Positions 9,076-18,209 are shown, counted from the first letter of the stretch. The stretch is 64,000 nucleotides of DNA from Clostridium simiarum (GCF_018919175.1 NZ_JAHLQL010000005.1:62001-126000), one strand, 5' to 3'. Notes: a model not told the origin generated them from the letters alone. A program made the numbers and translations.

Positions 9076-9940
9076 TTTTAGCGCCTCCTCTTTTAAAAAG
9101 TCTTTCAACATCTTTTAGTATATTTCTATTATTTAAAGCTATAGCCAGTACTACTATAATTGCAGTTATAAGCTTTAAATCTGTAGGTGGCATTCCTAAT
9201 TTAAGAGCTATACCTATGCTTAATTTATACATTATAGCTCCTATTATTACCTTAGTTGTAGCCTTTAGAACCCCTTCTTTTTTAATAAAAGATTGTCCCA
9301 TTATTATAGAAGCTAAAGCCATTATTACAGTTCCGTTTCCCATAGATATATCCGAAAATCTTTGGTATTGTGCCATTATGCCTCCTGATAGAGCCACTAT
9401 AGCATTAGATACCATAAGTCCTAATATCCTTACCCTTGAGCTATTTATTCCTAAAGATGTTATTAAAGTTTCATTATCTCCTGCCGCTTTTAAAGCATAT
9501 CCTATATGGGTTTTAAAGAATAAATCTAGGGATATTTTTGTTATAATTAAAAATATTGCAAGTATTATTAATGGATATCTATCTAAAAATATATTTTTAT
9601 TGTTAAATATAGCTATGTTAGCTTTTCCCATTATTCTTAAGTTTATTGAATATAATCCTATCATAACAAGTATCCCTGATAAAAGATTTGTTATCTTTAA
9701 CCTTTCATGAAGGACTCCTGTTATAAATCCTCCAATAGCTCCTCCTATAAAGGCTACTATTAAGGTTATAAAGGGATTTGCTCCTTTAAAAATCATTGTA
9801 GCTGATATAGCAGCTCCCAAAGTAAAGGTACCATCCACAGATAAATCCGGGAAATCCAATATACTATATGTTATATAAACCCCTAAGGCAGTTATTCCAA
9901 ATATAAATCCTTGTTCTAAAATACTAATTAAAAATTCCAT
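9068..9940 (-). CDS. ABC transporter permease (LivH-like family)
   Basis: 290 residues with eight or more hydrophobic segments and no soluble domain. The pattern ILDFPDLSVDGTFTLGAA near residue 27 and AAGDNETLITSLGI in a cytoplasmic loop are typical of permeases paired with PF04392 binding proteins. Starts one base after the binding-protein stop with AAGGAG upstream. Forms the membrane channel of the importer. Substrate is unassigned. Confidence 0.88.
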   Translation of the reverse strand: MEFLISILEQGFIFGITALGVYITYSILDFPDLSVDGTFTLGAAISATMIFKGANPFITLIVAFIGGAIGGFITGVLHERLKITNLLSGILVMIGLYSINLRIMGKANIAIFNNKNIFLDRYPLIILAIFLIITKISLDLFFKTHIGYALKAAGDNETLITSLGINSSRVRILGLMVSNAIVALSGGIMAQYQRFSDISMGNGTVIMALASIIMGQSFIKKEGVLKATTKVIIGAIMYKLSIGIALKLGMPPTDLKLITAIIVVLAIALNNRNILKDVERLFKRGGAKNA

Positions 9941-9941
9941 G

Positions 9942-10943
9942 CTACTGTACTCCTTCTATTACTTTTGACTTATCAAGTATATGTTGTGGAATTAATATAT
10001 TGAGCTTTTCAGCTACCTCTTTATTTATAACTATCTCCGCATCTTTAATTTCCTGTACTGACATAGTTTTTATATCTCTTCCATTTAAAACCTCTGCTCC
10101 CATAAGAGCTGCTTCAAACCCTAATTGATAATAGTTTATCCCCTCTGTAGCTAATGCTCCAGATTTAACATGTGCCTCTTCTGTTCCAAAAATGGGTTTG
10201 TTTTTACTTGAAAACTTTGAGTATATTAAAGGCATTGAAGAAGCTATTAGATTATCTGTAGGTATATATAATACATCAACAATATTTACCATGTGGTCTA
10301 AGGTTTGAGATAGTTCACTACTATTATTAACCCCCATGGATATTAGCTCTAAGTCATATTGAGATACTAACCTTTTTATATTTTCTACCTGAATCTCTGA
10401 ATTAAGCTCACTTGTATTGTATATTATTCCTAGCTTTTTAGCTTCCGGAAGTAATTCTTTAAGAAGTTTAAGTTGTTTTGCTATAGGAACAGCATCACTA
10501 GTTCCAGCTATATTATTAGCTATATCTTCCTTTGACTTCATAATACCTGCTGAAACAGCATCTGTTATAGCTGTCACCATTATAGGAATTTTTTTTGTAG
10601 TATTATAAGCAGTTTGTGCTGAGGGTGTTGCAATTGCAAATATAAGATCTTTTTTCTCTGCTGCGAAGCCTTGTGCTATCATTTGAGCTGTAGCAATATC
10701 TCCTTGAGCATTTTGGATTTCTATATCTATATTTTCGTCTTTTACTAATCCTTTTGACTTTAATCCATCTATAAATCCTTCCCTAGCTAAATCTAAAGCT
10801 GGATGCTCTGCTATTTGAGATATACCAATCCTATATTTTACAACCTGTGACTTCGATTTTGCAGGTTTTATTAAGAAACCTGTAATCAATGAAAAGATTA
10901 AAAGAAATGAAATAAAAAATGAAATTCTCTTTTTCACTACCAT
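9942..10943 (-). CDS. ABC transporter substrate-binding protein (PF04392 type)
   Basis: 333 residues. N-terminal basic residues and one hydrophobic segment (about 7-27) form a signal anchor; the mature part has the two-lobed ABC_sub_bind pattern (YRIGISQIAEHPALDLAREG, FAIATPSAQTAYN, IMVTAITDAV, YIPTDNLIASS). Relatives bind aromatic amino acids or other small organic molecules. Unlike most Gram-positive binding proteins it has no lipobox Cys after the signal (sequence LITGFLIKPAKS), so it is either tethered by an uncleaved segment or released. First gene of the operon, behind a 240-nt leader containing a terminator hairpin and UAG triplets. Confidence 0.87.
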   Translation of the reverse strand: MVVKKRISFFISFLLIFSLITGFLIKPAKSKSQVVKYRIGISQIAEHPALDLAREGFIDGLKSKGLVKDENIDIEIQNAQGDIATAQMIAQGFAAEKKDLIFAIATPSAQTAYNTTKKIPIMVTAITDAVSAGIMKSKEDIANNIAGTSDAVPIAKQLKLLKELLPEAKKLGIIYNTSELNSEIQVENIKRLVSQYDLELISMGVNNSSELSQTLDHMVNIVDVLYIPTDNLIASSMPLIYSKFSSKNKPIFGTEEAHVKSGALATEGINYYQLGFEAALMGAEVLNGRDIKTMSVQEIKDAEIVINKEVAEKLNILIPQHILDKSKVIEGVQ

Positions 10944-11026
10944 GCTACCATTCTCCTTTTAAATTATATTAGAATATTTTTTAGTGATCTTTTAGTATCT
11001 AAAATCCTCACTATATATAAAATAAA

Positions 11027-11053
11027 AGGTCTCTCCCAAAAAAGGAGAGACCT
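11027..11053 (-). terminator. Leader terminator (attenuator) upstream of the ABC importer
   Basis: Minus-strand stem AGGTCTCTCC / GGAGAGACCT with a 7-nt loop followed by TTTTATTTTATAT. It lies inside the leader, about 130 nt after the predicted start at 11183 and about 85 nt before the binding-protein ATG, so it should cause premature termination unless prevented. An upstream GGAGAAGAG (about 11119-11127) could pair with part of the 5' arm as an antiterminator. Confidence 0.7.
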
Positions 11054-11084
11054 GTATCACCAAAATACTTCAATACAAAAATAT

Positions 11085-11178
11085 CTAAGTAAAAATATCT
11101 TGCTTTATTAAAATAAAAGCTCTTCTCCTACAATACTACCATACTACAATGCTTTTAAATTTTTCTACCATACTTCTA
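11085..11178 (-). promoter_or_regulatory. UAG-triplet cluster in the ABC importer leader
   Basis: On the transcript UAG occurs at 11178-11176, 11167-11165, 11146-11144, 11138-11136, 11130-11128 and 11087-11085. Three of them are spaced exactly 8 nt start to start (UAG-N5-UAG-N5-UAG). HutP of Bacillus binds clustered UAG triplets to prevent termination, there with 4-nt spacers; a HutP-like gene lies immediately upstream here. The binding is inferred, not shown. Confidence 0.45.
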
Positions 11179-11189
11179 AAAACAACTTA

Positions 11190-11218
11190 ATTATACAAAG
11201 AAACTTTTTATCTGTCAA
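11190..11218 (-). promoter_or_regulatory. Consensus SigA promoter for the ABC importer
   Basis: Minus strand TTGACA (11213-11218), 17-nt spacer, TATAAT (11190-11195): a perfect consensus promoter, beginning 14 nt after the HutP-like stop codon. Such a strong promoter is consistent with control at the downstream attenuator rather than at initiation. Confidence 0.88.
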
Positions 11219-11232
11219 ACTTTATTTTAATT

Positions 11233-11652
11233 TTATAACTTTGGTATAGATCTATGGCCTAATCCTATAACAACCTCATTTAAATGAAGCAATCCTATGC
11301 TTAAAAATATACATACACTTAAATGCTCATCAAACCTGGCAATACCTATTTTACCACCTACATTAAGTCCGTTTGCCTTTGATAAAATTTGAATTATAGC
11401 CTCTCTTGTAGCTCCTGCCACAGCACCATCATGAACATGACAGTCCTTTATTATACCTGTCCTTTTAGATGCAACTAGAGCCCTTTCAATTATTTTAGGA
11501 ATTGATGAGGTTATATTTCCGCCAATATCAACAGCCACTGTTAATATTCCATTTTCCTTAAAACTTTCTATAAGTTTCTCTTCTTCACTTCTTGAAGATA
11601 TAGCCATTTCCACAGAAGCCTTTGCTACATCTACACTATTATATTCTTTCAC
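11233..11652 (-). CDS. HutP-family RNA-binding antiterminator-like protein
   Basis: 139 residues, GTG start with AGGAGGG upstream. The C-terminal half matches the HutP pattern: a helix ending GATREAI, then GGKIGIARFDEHLSVCIFLSIGLLHLNEV in two strands and GLGHRSI at the end. HutP is a hexameric, ligand- and metal-dependent protein that binds UAG repeats and disrupts a terminator. By a from-memory alignment the two helix histidines that bind Mg and histidine in Bacillus HutP appear to be Gly here, while other His residues (CHVHDG, GLGH) are nearby, so the ligand may differ. It sits directly upstream of a leader with UAG triplets and a terminator. Confidence 0.75.
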   Translation of the reverse strand: MKEYNSVDVAKASVEMAISSRSEEEKLIESFKENGILTVAVDIGGNITSSIPKIIERALVASKRTGIIKDCHVHDGAVAGATREAIIQILSKANGLNVGGKIGIARFDEHLSVCIFLSIGLLHLNEVVIGLGHRSIPKL

Positions 11653-11722
11653 AGGTATCCCTCCTAAATTTAAGGTAAAATCTTCTTATAAGTTTCATAA
11701 TAAAGTTTTAAAATTAAAGCCT

Positions 11723-12283
11723 TTAAATTGAATTCTTATATAAAAATTTATATATATTATAATTTACTTTTATTCTTTTTAAATATTTGTCTGTTTCTTT
11801 AAAGGGTATATAATCTAGGCTCTTTCCATCCTTAGAGTGTTTTTTGCTTTTAAGCCACTTTTGAACATTCCCTCTACCACCATTGTAGGATGCTAAAACT
11901 AAATCCATATCTCCGTTAAATTCTTTTTTTAAATTATCCAAATACCAGCAACCCATTCGTATATTAAGCTCTGGATCCGTCAAAGTTTTTACGTCAAAAT
12001 CTTTTATATTCATTTCACCTGCTGCCCACTTTGCAGTATCCTCTGTAATTTGCATAAGTCCTACAGCATCTTTATTAGATCTTGCCTCTTTTCTAAAATT
12101 ACTTTCTGTCTTTATTACTGCTGCCACTAACAAAGGGTCTAATACATATTTTTCACTGTATTTTTCAATAAGCTCTTGATATTTATATGGATATACCACA
12201 TTTTTTACGATATATGCCCCTCCGGTTACGACTATAAAAAATATAAGTATAAATATACTGAATCTTAAAACTTTACTTTTCAT
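11723..12283 (-). CDS. Lytic transglycosylase (Slt-like domain)
   Basis: About 186 residues. One N-terminal transmembrane segment (about 5-25), then a soluble goose-lysozyme-like SLT domain with the catalytic Glu in VIKTESNF, the AVGLMQIT motif and SYNGGRGNVQKWL. It cleaves peptidoglycan glycan strands to form 1,6-anhydromuramic ends and would act outside the membrane. The frame opens with TTG at 12295, but GAGGG precedes the ATG at 12283 by 5 nt, so I prefer that start. Adjacent to coaE in the same orientation, a linkage seen in other clostridia. Confidence 0.88.
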   Translation of the reverse strand: MKSKVLRFSIFILIFFIVVTGGAYIVKNVVYPYKYQELIEKYSEKYVLDPLLVAAVIKTESNFRKEARSNKDAVGLMQITEDTAKWAAGEMNIKDFDVKTLTDPELNIRMGCWYLDNLKKEFNGDMDLVLASYNGGRGNVQKWLKSKKHSKDGKSLDYIPFKETDKYLKRIKVNYNIYKFLYKNSI

Positions 12284-12297
12284 CTCATCCCTCAAAT

Positions 12298-12903
12298 CTA
12301 TTTATAAGTTAGTATATGTAATAGCTTTATGAGTTCCTTAACTATATCCTTTGTCTCCTCTAAGCTATTACTGTTATCTATAATAAAATCTGAGTAAGCT
12401 TTCTTATCTTCTAGAGAAATCTGAGACTTTATTCTATTTATAGCTTCTTCATGATCAAAACTATTTCTATTCATTAATCTTTTTATTTGCTCACTCTTAC
12501 TTGCCCATACTAAAATTATATAATCCATATCACCTTGAAGATTATTTTCTATAAGAGTAGGGGCATCTAATATAACTAATTTTTCACCTTTTATCTCGTA
12601 TTCCTTAAAAAGTTCAGTAATTCTATCTTTTATTAAAGGAATTATTATATTTTCATATTTCAATCTCTCTTTTGGATATTTAAATATATAATTACCAAAC
12701 TCTCTTCTTTTTAAAGAGCCATCTTCGTTAAAAAAAACTTCCCCAAAGGTATCTTTTATATCTCCTATAAGAGATGGGTAAATCTCAAAAACTTCCTTTG
12801 CTACAATATCCGCATCTATAAAGGCAAACCCAGCTTCCAAAAGCATATTAGAAACAGTACTTTTTCCTGTAGCTATACCTCCTGTAAGGCCTACTTTTAA
12901 CAC
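12298..12903 (-). CDS. coaE: Dephospho-CoA kinase
   Basis: 201 residues, GTG start with GGAGGAG upstream. P-loop GLTGGIATGKST at residues 5-16, DADIVAKEVF, the lid region NRNSFDHEEAINRI and a C-terminal IDNSNSLEE match CoaE. It phosphorylates the 3'-hydroxyl of dephospho-CoA in the last step of CoA synthesis. Lies between polA (36 nt upstream) and the lytic transglycosylase in a co-oriented block. Confidence 0.95.
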   Translation of the reverse strand: MLKVGLTGGIATGKSTVSNMLLEAGFAFIDADIVAKEVFEIYPSLIGDIKDTFGEVFFNEDGSLKRREFGNYIFKYPKERLKYENIIIPLIKDRITELFKEYEIKGEKLVILDAPTLIENNLQGDMDYIILVWASKSEQIKRLMNRNSFDHEEAINRIKSQISLEDKKAYSDFIIDNSNSLEETKDIVKELIKLLHILTYK

Positions 12904-12938
12904 AATGGTCTCCTCCTTTTAAAAGACTTTATAATATT

Positions 12939-15560
12939 TTATTTTGCCTCATACCATGTTTCTCCAATGTTAATATCTACTTCTAGTGGTACAGAAAGGT
13001 CTAATACCTCTTCCATTTCTTTTTTTACTAATGCTTTTACTTCCTCTAATTCATCTTTATAAACATTTAGTATAAGCTCATCATGTACTTGAAGTATAAG
13101 AGTACTTTTCATCTTCTTTTCATGAAGCTCTTCTTGAACATTTACCATAGCAAGCTTTATTATATCTGCAGCTGTTCCTTGTATTGGAGCATTCATAGCA
13201 AGTCTTTCCCCTAGGGCCTTAACTATCTTATTAGATGCACTTGCCTCTTTTATATATCTTCTTCTATTTAAAAGAGTAGTTACGTAACCTTTCTCCTTTG
13301 CCATAACAACTATATCTTCCATATACTTTTTAACCTTAGGATATCTTTCAAAATAAGCATCCATATACTCTTTTGCTTCTTTTTTAGGAATTTTCAAATC
13401 CTTTGCTAAGCTAAAGTCACTTATTCCATAAACTATACCAAAGTTTACAGCCTTAGCTCTCCCTCTTAAAAGTGGTGTTACCTCTTCTATAGGAGTATTA
13501 AAAACTTCCGATGCAGTCTTTGTATGGATATCACTATGATGCTTAAAGGCAGAAATCAAATTTTCATCCTCTGAAATATGAGCAAGAACCCTAAGTTCTA
13601 TTTGAGAATAGTCTGCTGATAATATTACTGAATCTTCATTTTCAGGTACAAATACCTTTCTTATTTCTCTACCCATCTCATATTTTATAGGTATATTTTG
13701 AAGATTAGGCTCTGTACTAGATAGTCTGCCTGTAGTAGTTACTGTTTGATTGAAACTAGAATGTATCTTATCATCACTATCAATTACAGCCTTTAACCCT
13801 TCTACGTAAGTTGAATATATTTTGGCTAACTGCCTATAGTAAGTTATCTTTTCAATAATAGGGTGTTTATCTGTTAAAGCTTCCAATACCTCTGCATTAG
13901 TGGAATATCCTGTTTTGGTCTTTTTTATAACCGGTAAGTCAAGTTTTTCAAACAATATTTTTCCAAGCTGTTTTGGAGAATTTATATTAAACTCCTCTTC
14001 TGCTAATTCATATATCTCCTTTTGAATTTTATCTATTTCTAGATTAAATTTATTTCCTAATTGATCTAGCATAATTCTATTTATTCTAAATCCTTCACCT
14101 TCCATATGAGATAAAGCTTTAGTCAAAGGAAGCTCCATTTTATATAGAAGATCTTCCATATGTGATTCTTCTATCTTCTCTTTGAGAACTTTATAAAGTT
14201 CTTTCATAAGTCTATTTTCATAAGCTTTTATAGCCTGATCTTCTCCCTTAGGATACTTACTTAAATATTCATTTATAAGAATATTTAAATCATAGTTACC
14301 CTTAGAAGAATCTATAATATAAGCTGCTATTTTAATATCAAAGATTATACCCTCTAAGTTTAAACCTATCTTTCTAAAAGAAGTATATGCATTTTTAGCA
14401 TCATAACAAACTTTCTCTATACTATGATCTTCTATGACTTCCCCTAAAATATTTATAACTTCTTCCTTATCTTTTTGTAAAAGACCCTTTAATTTTATAA
14501 CCCAATCCTTATCATCAACACATAGATAAATAGTTTCTATCTCCATGCTTGAATATAATTCTGGATTAATTATATCAAAACTCATATATAAAGGCTCTTT
14601 TTTCTTTGATTTCTTTATGTAATCTTTCAAACTTTTAAGACCTTTTATATCCTCTATAAACACATAACTATCAAATGGAATCTCTTCTTTTTCTTCCCCC
14701 TTAGGAAGTTTATCTATTAGAGATTTGAATTGCAATTTAAAGAATAATTTTTTTAATGCTTCAACATCATATTTATCCTTTGATTTTATAGCATCTAAAT
14801 CTATTTCTACAGGCACTTCTGTCATAATAGTAGCTAACTTTTTACTAAATAAAGCTTGCTCGCTATACTTATTTAAATTTTCTTTTATCTTTTTACCACT
14901 TATATTTTCTATATTTTGAAGCACTGACTCTACGCTTCCATAGGTTTGTATAAGCTTATAGGCAGTTTTTTCTCCTATGCCAGGAACACCCGGTATATTA
15001 TCAGAAGCATCCCCCATAAGTCCTTTTACATCTATAAATTCAGTAGGTGTAACTCCAAAGTCTTCTATCATTCTATTTTTATCATATATTTCTTTTTCAG
15101 TTATACCTTTTTTGGTTATTATAACTTTTACATTATCAGTAGCTAATTGAAGGGCATCTCTATCCCCTGTAACTATATAAACCTCTATACCATGGCTCTC
15201 AGCATAAACAGAAAGTGTACCTATAAGGTCATCTGCCTCAAATCCATCTATTTCAAATATACTTACATCCATAAGTGATAGCAATTCCTTAACTAAAGGA
15301 AACTGTTCTCTAAGCTCTTCTGGCATTTTCTTTCTTCCTGCTTTATAATCTTCATACTCTTTATGTCTGAAGGTAGGTGCCTTTCTATCAAAGGTAGCCA
15401 CTATATAATCTGGTTCTATCTCTTCTTTTATTTTAAACAGCATTGTTGTAAAACCCAAAACTGCATTAGTATGAATTCCTTCACTATTAGTTAACGGTGG
15501 TAAGGCATAAAAAGCCCTATTCATCAAACTATTAGAATCTAATATCAATAATTTTTCCAT
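12939..15560 (-). CDS. polA: DNA polymerase I
   Basis: About 873 residues. The 5'-3' exonuclease domain (DSNSLMNRAFYALPP, FDRKAPTFRH, VTGDRDALQLA, GDASDNIPGVPGIGEKTA) covers residues 1-290. The central 3'-5' exonuclease-like domain lacks the catalytic DxE (SFDIIN instead), so proofreading is probably absent, as in other Firmicute enzymes. The polymerase domain has SADYSQIELRVLAHIS, the O-helix RAKAVNFGIVYGIS and QVHDELIL. The frame opens at 15575, but GGAGG lies about 5 nt before the ATG at 15560. Acts in Okazaki fragment processing and repair. Confidence 0.96.
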   Translation of the reverse strand: MEKLLILDSNSLMNRAFYALPPLTNSEGIHTNAVLGFTTMLFKIKEEIEPDYIVATFDRKAPTFRHKEYEDYKAGRKKMPEELREQFPLVKELLSLMDVSIFEIDGFEADDLIGTLSVYAESHGIEVYIVTGDRDALQLATDNVKVIITKKGITEKEIYDKNRMIEDFGVTPTEFIDVKGLMGDASDNIPGVPGIGEKTAYKLIQTYGSVESVLQNIENISGKKIKENLNKYSEQALFSKKLATIMTEVPVEIDLDAIKSKDKYDVEALKKLFFKLQFKSLIDKLPKGEEKEEIPFDSYVFIEDIKGLKSLKDYIKKSKKKEPLYMSFDIINPELYSSMEIETIYLCVDDKDWVIKLKGLLQKDKEEVINILGEVIEDHSIEKVCYDAKNAYTSFRKIGLNLEGIIFDIKIAAYIIDSSKGNYDLNILINEYLSKYPKGEDQAIKAYENRLMKELYKVLKEKIEESHMEDLLYKMELPLTKALSHMEGEGFRINRIMLDQLGNKFNLEIDKIQKEIYELAEEEFNINSPKQLGKILFEKLDLPVIKKTKTGYSTNAEVLEALTDKHPIIEKITYYRQLAKIYSTYVEGLKAVIDSDDKIHSSFNQTVTTTGRLSSTEPNLQNIPIKYEMGREIRKVFVPENEDSVILSADYSQIELRVLAHISEDENLISAFKHHSDIHTKTASEVFNTPIEEVTPLLRGRAKAVNFGIVYGISDFSLAKDLKIPKKEAKEYMDAYFERYPKVKKYMEDIVVMAKEKGYVTTLLNRRRYIKEASASNKIVKALGERLAMNAPIQGTAADIIKLAMVNVQEELHEKKMKSTLILQVHDELILNVYKDELEEVKALVKKEMEEVLDLSVPLEVDINIGETWYEAK

Positions 15561-15631
15561 ATCTATCCTCCACATATTGACAATAGGTATTAACCAATAA
15601 TAACTATAATCATTATTTTTTAAGTAATAAT

Positions 15632-16780
15632 CTAATAACTAAGTAACTCCTCTTTATATCTATCTATACTATTCTTAAGCTCATAAAAATCATCACTTGG
15701 AAACTTTTTTAAAATCTCATCTAAAATATGAAATGCACATACATTTTCAAGTACCACGGTGGCAGGTACCACTGCTGACACATCGGATCTTTCATAACGA
15801 CTAATCACATTGCTTTTATTAATTAAATCCACAGAATTTAATCCTTTTTTTACAGAAGGTATGGGTTTTATTACAGCGTAGATTTCTATATTTTCTCCAT
15901 TAGAAACCCCAGCTTCAATACCACCACAATTATTGGTCTTCCTTTTTATAGCACCATCTTCCAAGTATGCTTCGTCATTATACACACTACCTATTAAAGG
16001 TAACTCCAAGGTTTTTCCAAAAGATACAGCTTTCACTGCTTGAATAGATAATATTGCCATAGATAATATGCCATCTAGTTTTCTATCCCAATTAGTATAG
16101 CTTCCAATACCAATAGGCACTCCTCTTATAGATAAATAAGCTCTACCTCCTATGGTATCTCCTTCTTCCTTACACATATCTATAGTATTCTTCATATGAG
16201 TCTCAATATTCTTATTATAACATCTCATTGGACTTCTATTTATAATATCATAAATTTCATCATTAAAAATATCTACATTATCATCATAAAATTCGCCTAA
16301 ACTATGTACTTTACTCCTAATGTCTATACCTATATCTTCAAGAAGTTGCTTACATAAAGCCCCTACGGCACATCTTATAGCAGTTTCTCTTGCTGAAGTT
16401 CTCTCAATTATATCTCTTATATCTCCAGTTTTGTACTTATAAAATCCTACTAAATCACCGTGTCCAGGTCTTGCAATTCCTATTTTATCCTCTTTCTTTA
16501 TATCCTTTTCCCAGTAGCCCTTCCAGTTCTCATAGTCCTTATTTTTAATGATTAAGGTAATAGGGTTTCCTGTGGTCTTACGTCCTCTAAGCCCTGACCA
16601 TACCTCTACCCTATCCTTTTCTATAGTCATTCTCTGACCTCTTCCATACCCTTTCTGTCTTCTGCTTAGCTGATGATTTATATAATCTATATCTACTTCA
16701 TAATTTGAAGGAAATCCTTCCAAAATTGCTACCAAGGCTCTGCCATGGGACTCTCCCCCGTCTAAAAATCTAAGAGGCAC
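15632..16780 (-). CDS. aroC: Chorismate synthase
   Basis: About 382 residues. Family motifs are FLDGGESHG at the N-terminus, RRQKGYGRGQRM, IARPGHGDLVG, TSARETAIRCAVGAL and SDVSAVVPATVVLENV. It converts EPSP to chorismate using reduced FMN, the last step of the common aromatic pathway. The frame opens with GTG at 16789, which overlaps its own ribosome site; the next GTG at 16780 has AGGAG 8 nt upstream and gives MPLRFLDGGESHG, closer to the family start. No other aro genes are nearby. Confidence 0.93.
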   Translation of the reverse strand: MPLRFLDGGESHGRALVAILEGFPSNYEVDIDYINHQLSRRQKGYGRGQRMTIEKDRVEVWSGLRGRKTTGNPITLIIKNKDYENWKGYWEKDIKKEDKIGIARPGHGDLVGFYKYKTGDIRDIIERTSARETAIRCAVGALCKQLLEDIGIDIRSKVHSLGEFYDDNVDIFNDEIYDIINRSPMRCYNKNIETHMKNTIDMCKEEGDTIGGRAYLSIRGVPIGIGSYTNWDRKLDGILSMAILSIQAVKAVSFGKTLELPLIGSVYNDEAYLEDGAIKRKTNNCGGIEAGVSNGENIEIYAVIKPIPSVKKGLNSVDLINKSNVISRYERSDVSAVVPATVVLENVCAFHILDEILKKFPSDDFYELKNSIDRYKEELLSY

Positions 16781-16883
16781 TTTAATCACTCCTAATTTTG
16801 AACTTTAAAATTAATTTATTTTATTATATCATATTTAAATAAGAAGCTACCTCTAAGATTACTTTTAAAAAATACAATAAAAA

Positions 16884-16913
16884 TGAGGTTTTTAAAAATA
16901 CTTAAAAACCTCA
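16884..16913 (-). terminator. Terminator after glsA
   Basis: TGAGGTTTTT / AAAAACCTCA stem with 10-nt loop, followed on the minus strand by ATTTTTATT. It lies 13 nt past the glsA stop. Confidence 0.75.
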
Positions 16914-16925
16914 AAATCTAAACTT

Positions 16926-17843
16926 CTAAAAAATACTTAAGTCCAGTTCATTAGACAATTCCTGAAGAACCCTAAGCCCTCCTATGCTGTTTCCCTTTTT
17001 ATCTAAAGCTGGTCCATATACACCTATCCCCATTCTTCTTGGTACAGAGGCTAATATTCCTCCACCAACGCCACTTTTGGCTGGTATTCCTATGTGCACT
17101 GCGAATTCACCTGAAGCATCGTACATACCACAAGTAACCATTATAGTTTTAACTATTCTACTTACTTCTCTAGATATAACCTTTTCACCACTCCAAGGCA
17201 AAACCCCATCATTAGCTAACATAGCACCTATTCTTGCAATATCTCTACAACTACATTCTATAGAGCATTGTTTGAAATAAACATCTAAAATAGATTCTAC
17301 GTCCCCTTCTAATAAACCATTGCTTTTCATGAAATAAGCTAAGGCTCTATTTCTATTACCTGTAGCTTTTTCCGACATGTAAACCTCTTCATTTATGGAA
17401 ATAGAATCATTGCCTGTGATTTTTCTTGTAAAAGATAATATGTTTTGTATTTTTTCCTCTTCAGTGTTTCCTGATATCAACGCCGTAGTTGCAATAGCCC
17501 CAGCATTTATCATAGGATTAAAAGGCTTTTCTGGATGCTTTACTTCAAGACTCATTATAGAATTAAAACTATCCCCTGTAGGCTCCATACCAACTTTTGA
17601 AAATACGGTTTTCTTTCCATTATCTAAAATAGCTAAAATTAAAGCTATAACTTTAGACATACTTTGCATAGTGAATTTTTTTTCACTATCCCCTGCTGCA
17701 AACTCCTTACCATCTAAAGTAACCACGCATATGCCTAAATCCTCTTCATTTGCCTTTCCAAGTTCAGGTATGTATGATGCTACATTACCCTCTTTTGTGT
17801 AAATTTGATTATTTTCTATTATACTTTTTAGTAAGTTCTGCAT
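16926..17843 (-). CDS. glsA: Glutaminase
   Basis: 305 residues, the usual length. A beta-lactamase-like serine hydrolase fold with the nucleophile in FTMQSMSKVIAL (S-x-x-K), plus NPMINAGAIA, EKATGNRNRALAYFM and PAKSGVGGGI. It hydrolyses glutamine to glutamate and ammonia in the cytoplasm. In other bacteria it can support acid resistance through ammonia release. It stands alone between a terminator and a tRNA gene; ATG start with AAGGAGAAGGAG just upstream. Confidence 0.95.
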   Translation of the reverse strand: MQNLLKSIIENNQIYTKEGNVASYIPELGKANEEDLGICVVTLDGKEFAAGDSEKKFTMQSMSKVIALILAILDNGKKTVFSKVGMEPTGDSFNSIMSLEVKHPEKPFNPMINAGAIATTALISGNTEEEKIQNILSFTRKITGNDSISINEEVYMSEKATGNRNRALAYFMKSNGLLEGDVESILDVYFKQCSIECSCRDIARIGAMLANDGVLPWSGEKVISREVSRIVKTIMVTCGMYDASGEFAVHIGIPAKSGVGGGILASVPRRMGIGVYGPALDKKGNSIGGLRVLQELSNELDLSIF

Positions 17844-18043
17844 AGCTCCTTCTCCTTACATTCAAAATCAGCTTTAACATACAATTTTACTATATATTCT
17901 TTTACATGTATTTTCAATACAAAATTGCTTATATCTATAATTGAATCATAACTTTTATGTTTTATCTATTTATTAAGCCTATTTATTGTAAAAAGTAGTT
18001 GCATTATAAAAAAAATTATGATATCATAAGCTTTGTCAGATAT

Positions 18044-18130
18044 GCCGAAGTGGTGGAACTGGCAGACGCAACGGACTCAAAATCCGTCGGTAGCAATACC
18101 ATGCGGGTTCGATTCCCGCCTCCGGCACCA
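18044..18130 (+). tRNA. tRNA-Leu (anticodon CAA)
   Basis: 87 nt with encoded CCA. Anticodon stem ACGGA/TCCGT frames loop CTCAAAA, giving CAA; a long variable arm (class II) and T-arm GCGGG TTCGATT CCCGC follow. The acceptor GCCGAAG/CTCCGGC contains one A-C mismatch at the fifth pair. Confidence 0.94.
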
Positions 18131-18137
18131 TGATTAA

Positions 18138-18163
18138 ACACACTTTTACAGTGTGTTTTTTTT
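18138..18163 (+). terminator. Terminator of tRNA-Leu(CAA)
   Basis: ACACAC / GTGTGT stem with a 7-nt loop and a run of seven Ts, 8 nt after the tRNA. Confidence 0.85.
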
Positions 18164-18171
18164 ATACAATT

Positions 18172-18209
18172 AAGGGTGTTTTAATTTATTCTTAAAGCAC
18201 CCTTTTTTT
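18172..18209. terminator. Second hairpin, probably terminator
   Basis: AAGGGTG-TTTTAA / TTAAA-CACCCTT followed by TTTTT on the plus strand. The minus-strand gene ending at 18212 lies next to it, so it may act on both strands. Confidence 0.65.

Noticed and set aside
9216..9710. 164-codon plus-strand open frame opposite the ABC permease
   Set aside because: Hydrophobic antisense shadow of the permease; no ribosome site and complete overlap with a well-supported gene.
11085..11178. TRAP (MtrB) binding site
   Set aside because: TRAP needs about eleven NAG triplets spaced by 2-3 nt; here there are fewer and the spacing is 5 nt or more. HutP-type binding fits better.
10944..11190. T-box riboswitch upstream of the ABC importer
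   Set aside because: A string TGGTGATACAGG before the terminator recalls the T-box, but the conserved TGGNACCGCG and a Stem I specifier loop are not present.
17395..17802. 135-codon plus-strand open frame opposite glsA
   Set aside because: Antisense shadow of glutaminase; no start signal.
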